Shown in pieces: positions 63,651 to 64,000 of a stretch of 64,000 nucleotides of DNA; the stretch's first letter is position 1, and each line of letters begins with the position of its first letter. Under the pieces are notes generated by a model, which saw only the letters and a program-made list of their open reading frames with translations, was not told where the DNA came from and searched no databases. The stretch is taken from positions 124,001 through 188,000 of the forward strand of contig NJBM01000003.1 in assembly GCA_005223045.1 (NCBI GenBank), given 5' to 3'. The stretch is from Planctomycetes bacterium B3_Pla. Lineage in GTDB: Bacteria > Planctomycetota > Phycisphaerae > Sedimentisphaerales > Anaerobacaceae. The position numbers and the translations under genes were made by a program.

Positions 63651-64000
63651 TATTTTCGATCGGCGTATCGGCCTGGATGTTATGTGCGGTGCAGAAAATG
63701 TAGCCGCCATTGCCGGCCAGCTTTTCAACACGGTCTTTGACCTCGTTTCGGATATCTTCGATGCTTCCATAGGGCATCGTCTTTTGAATCGATATTCCGC
63801 CATGGAAGCAGATTTTGTCGCCGAACTGCCCTTTTATTTGTCGATAGTCCATCCGGGAACAGTCCGGCTGAAGCGGATTTAGGATGTCCAGGCCGCACTC
63901 GACAAAGTCCGGCAGCAACGGCGTGACACACCCGCAAGTATGATGCACCACTTTGCAGCCAAACTCATGGCCGATATCGACAAAGCGCTTGAATCCTTCT
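63604..64000 (-). CDS. Uroporphyrinogen decarboxylase-family protein, partial
   Basis: This gene enters from beyond the right edge and ends at 63604. The visible part has HHTCGCVTPLLPDFVECG, FGDKICFHGGISIQ and GYIFCTAHNIQADTP. Those match UroD-superfamily proteins (URO-D and methyltransferase relatives), many of which in planctomycetes are not heme enzymes. The missing N-terminal part is needed to decide. It overlaps the end of the phosphoesterase gene by 47 bases. Confidence 0.75.
   Translation of the reverse strand, partial: EGFKRFVDIGHEFGCKVVHHTCGCVTPLLPDFVECGLDILNPLQPDCSRMDYRQIKGQFGDKICFHGGISIQKTMPYGSIEDIRNEVKDRVEKLAGNGGYIFCTAHNIQADTPIENIIALFDAYKEFGEAP

Overview
The window looks like a chromosomal segment of a planctomycete-type bacterium, most likely Phycisphaerae/Sedimentisphaerales. 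The basis is family content, not a database match. It has four secreted sulfatases, PQQ-type propellers with a WPQWRGP-like motif, LamG and beta-helix secreted proteins, many twin-arginine leaders, and a prepilin-like protein with a C-terminal FADGHAE-type motif. Lentisphaerae or Kiritimatiellae remain possible. No rRNA, tRNA or CRISPR array was seen.

Region 1 (1-20251, all minus strand) is one exopolysaccharide locus. Its first gene is a Wza-like export lipoprotein (19747), followed by a Wzz/BY-kinase, a WecA-like initiating transferase, a Wzx flippase, two methyltransferases, glycosyltransferases, a STELLO-like protein, a GDP-sugar reductase, a Wzy/ligase-like protein, a GT39-like protein, a CapK-like adenylating enzyme, and a glycosyltransferase that runs off the left edge. 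A TTGACA-N17-TATTAT promoter at 20251-20223 implies a leader of about 470 nt. A second structured leader lies between the kinase and wecA-like genes.

Region 2 (20685-23597, plus strand) is a complete two-gene DNA topoisomerase VI operon (B then A, ATGA overlap) with its own promoter. This is an archaeal/eukaryotic-type enzyme that is uncommon in bacteria.

Region 3 (23598-26936) is repeat-rich and gene-poor. It has 56-bp tandem repeats with dispersed ATTGGCTTTGTTTT cores and short palindromes. It also holds an AT-rich island with a nucleoside-deoxyribosyltransferase/TIR-like protein with a zinc-finger-like N-terminus, plus a small membrane protein. I consider this a possible defence island, by inference.

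Region 4 (26937-64000) is a large secreted carbohydrate-degradation region. It carries four sulfatases, GH28-like and other beta-helix proteins, a glucuronoyl-esterase/PL14-like fusion, a sialidase-like propeller, ThuA, sugar-isomerase-like and Gfo/Idh/MocA (internally deleted) proteins, two DUF4038/DUF6298-like glycosidases, a serine hydrolase, a PHP phosphoesterase, a metallophosphoesterase and a UroD-family protein. It also has an odd 1067-residue secreted fusion of a SAM-methyltransferase-like domain and a PQQ propeller. Together they suggest export and breakdown of a sulfated, uronate-containing polysaccharide. The substrate is inferred and no formylglycine-generating enzyme is encoded here.
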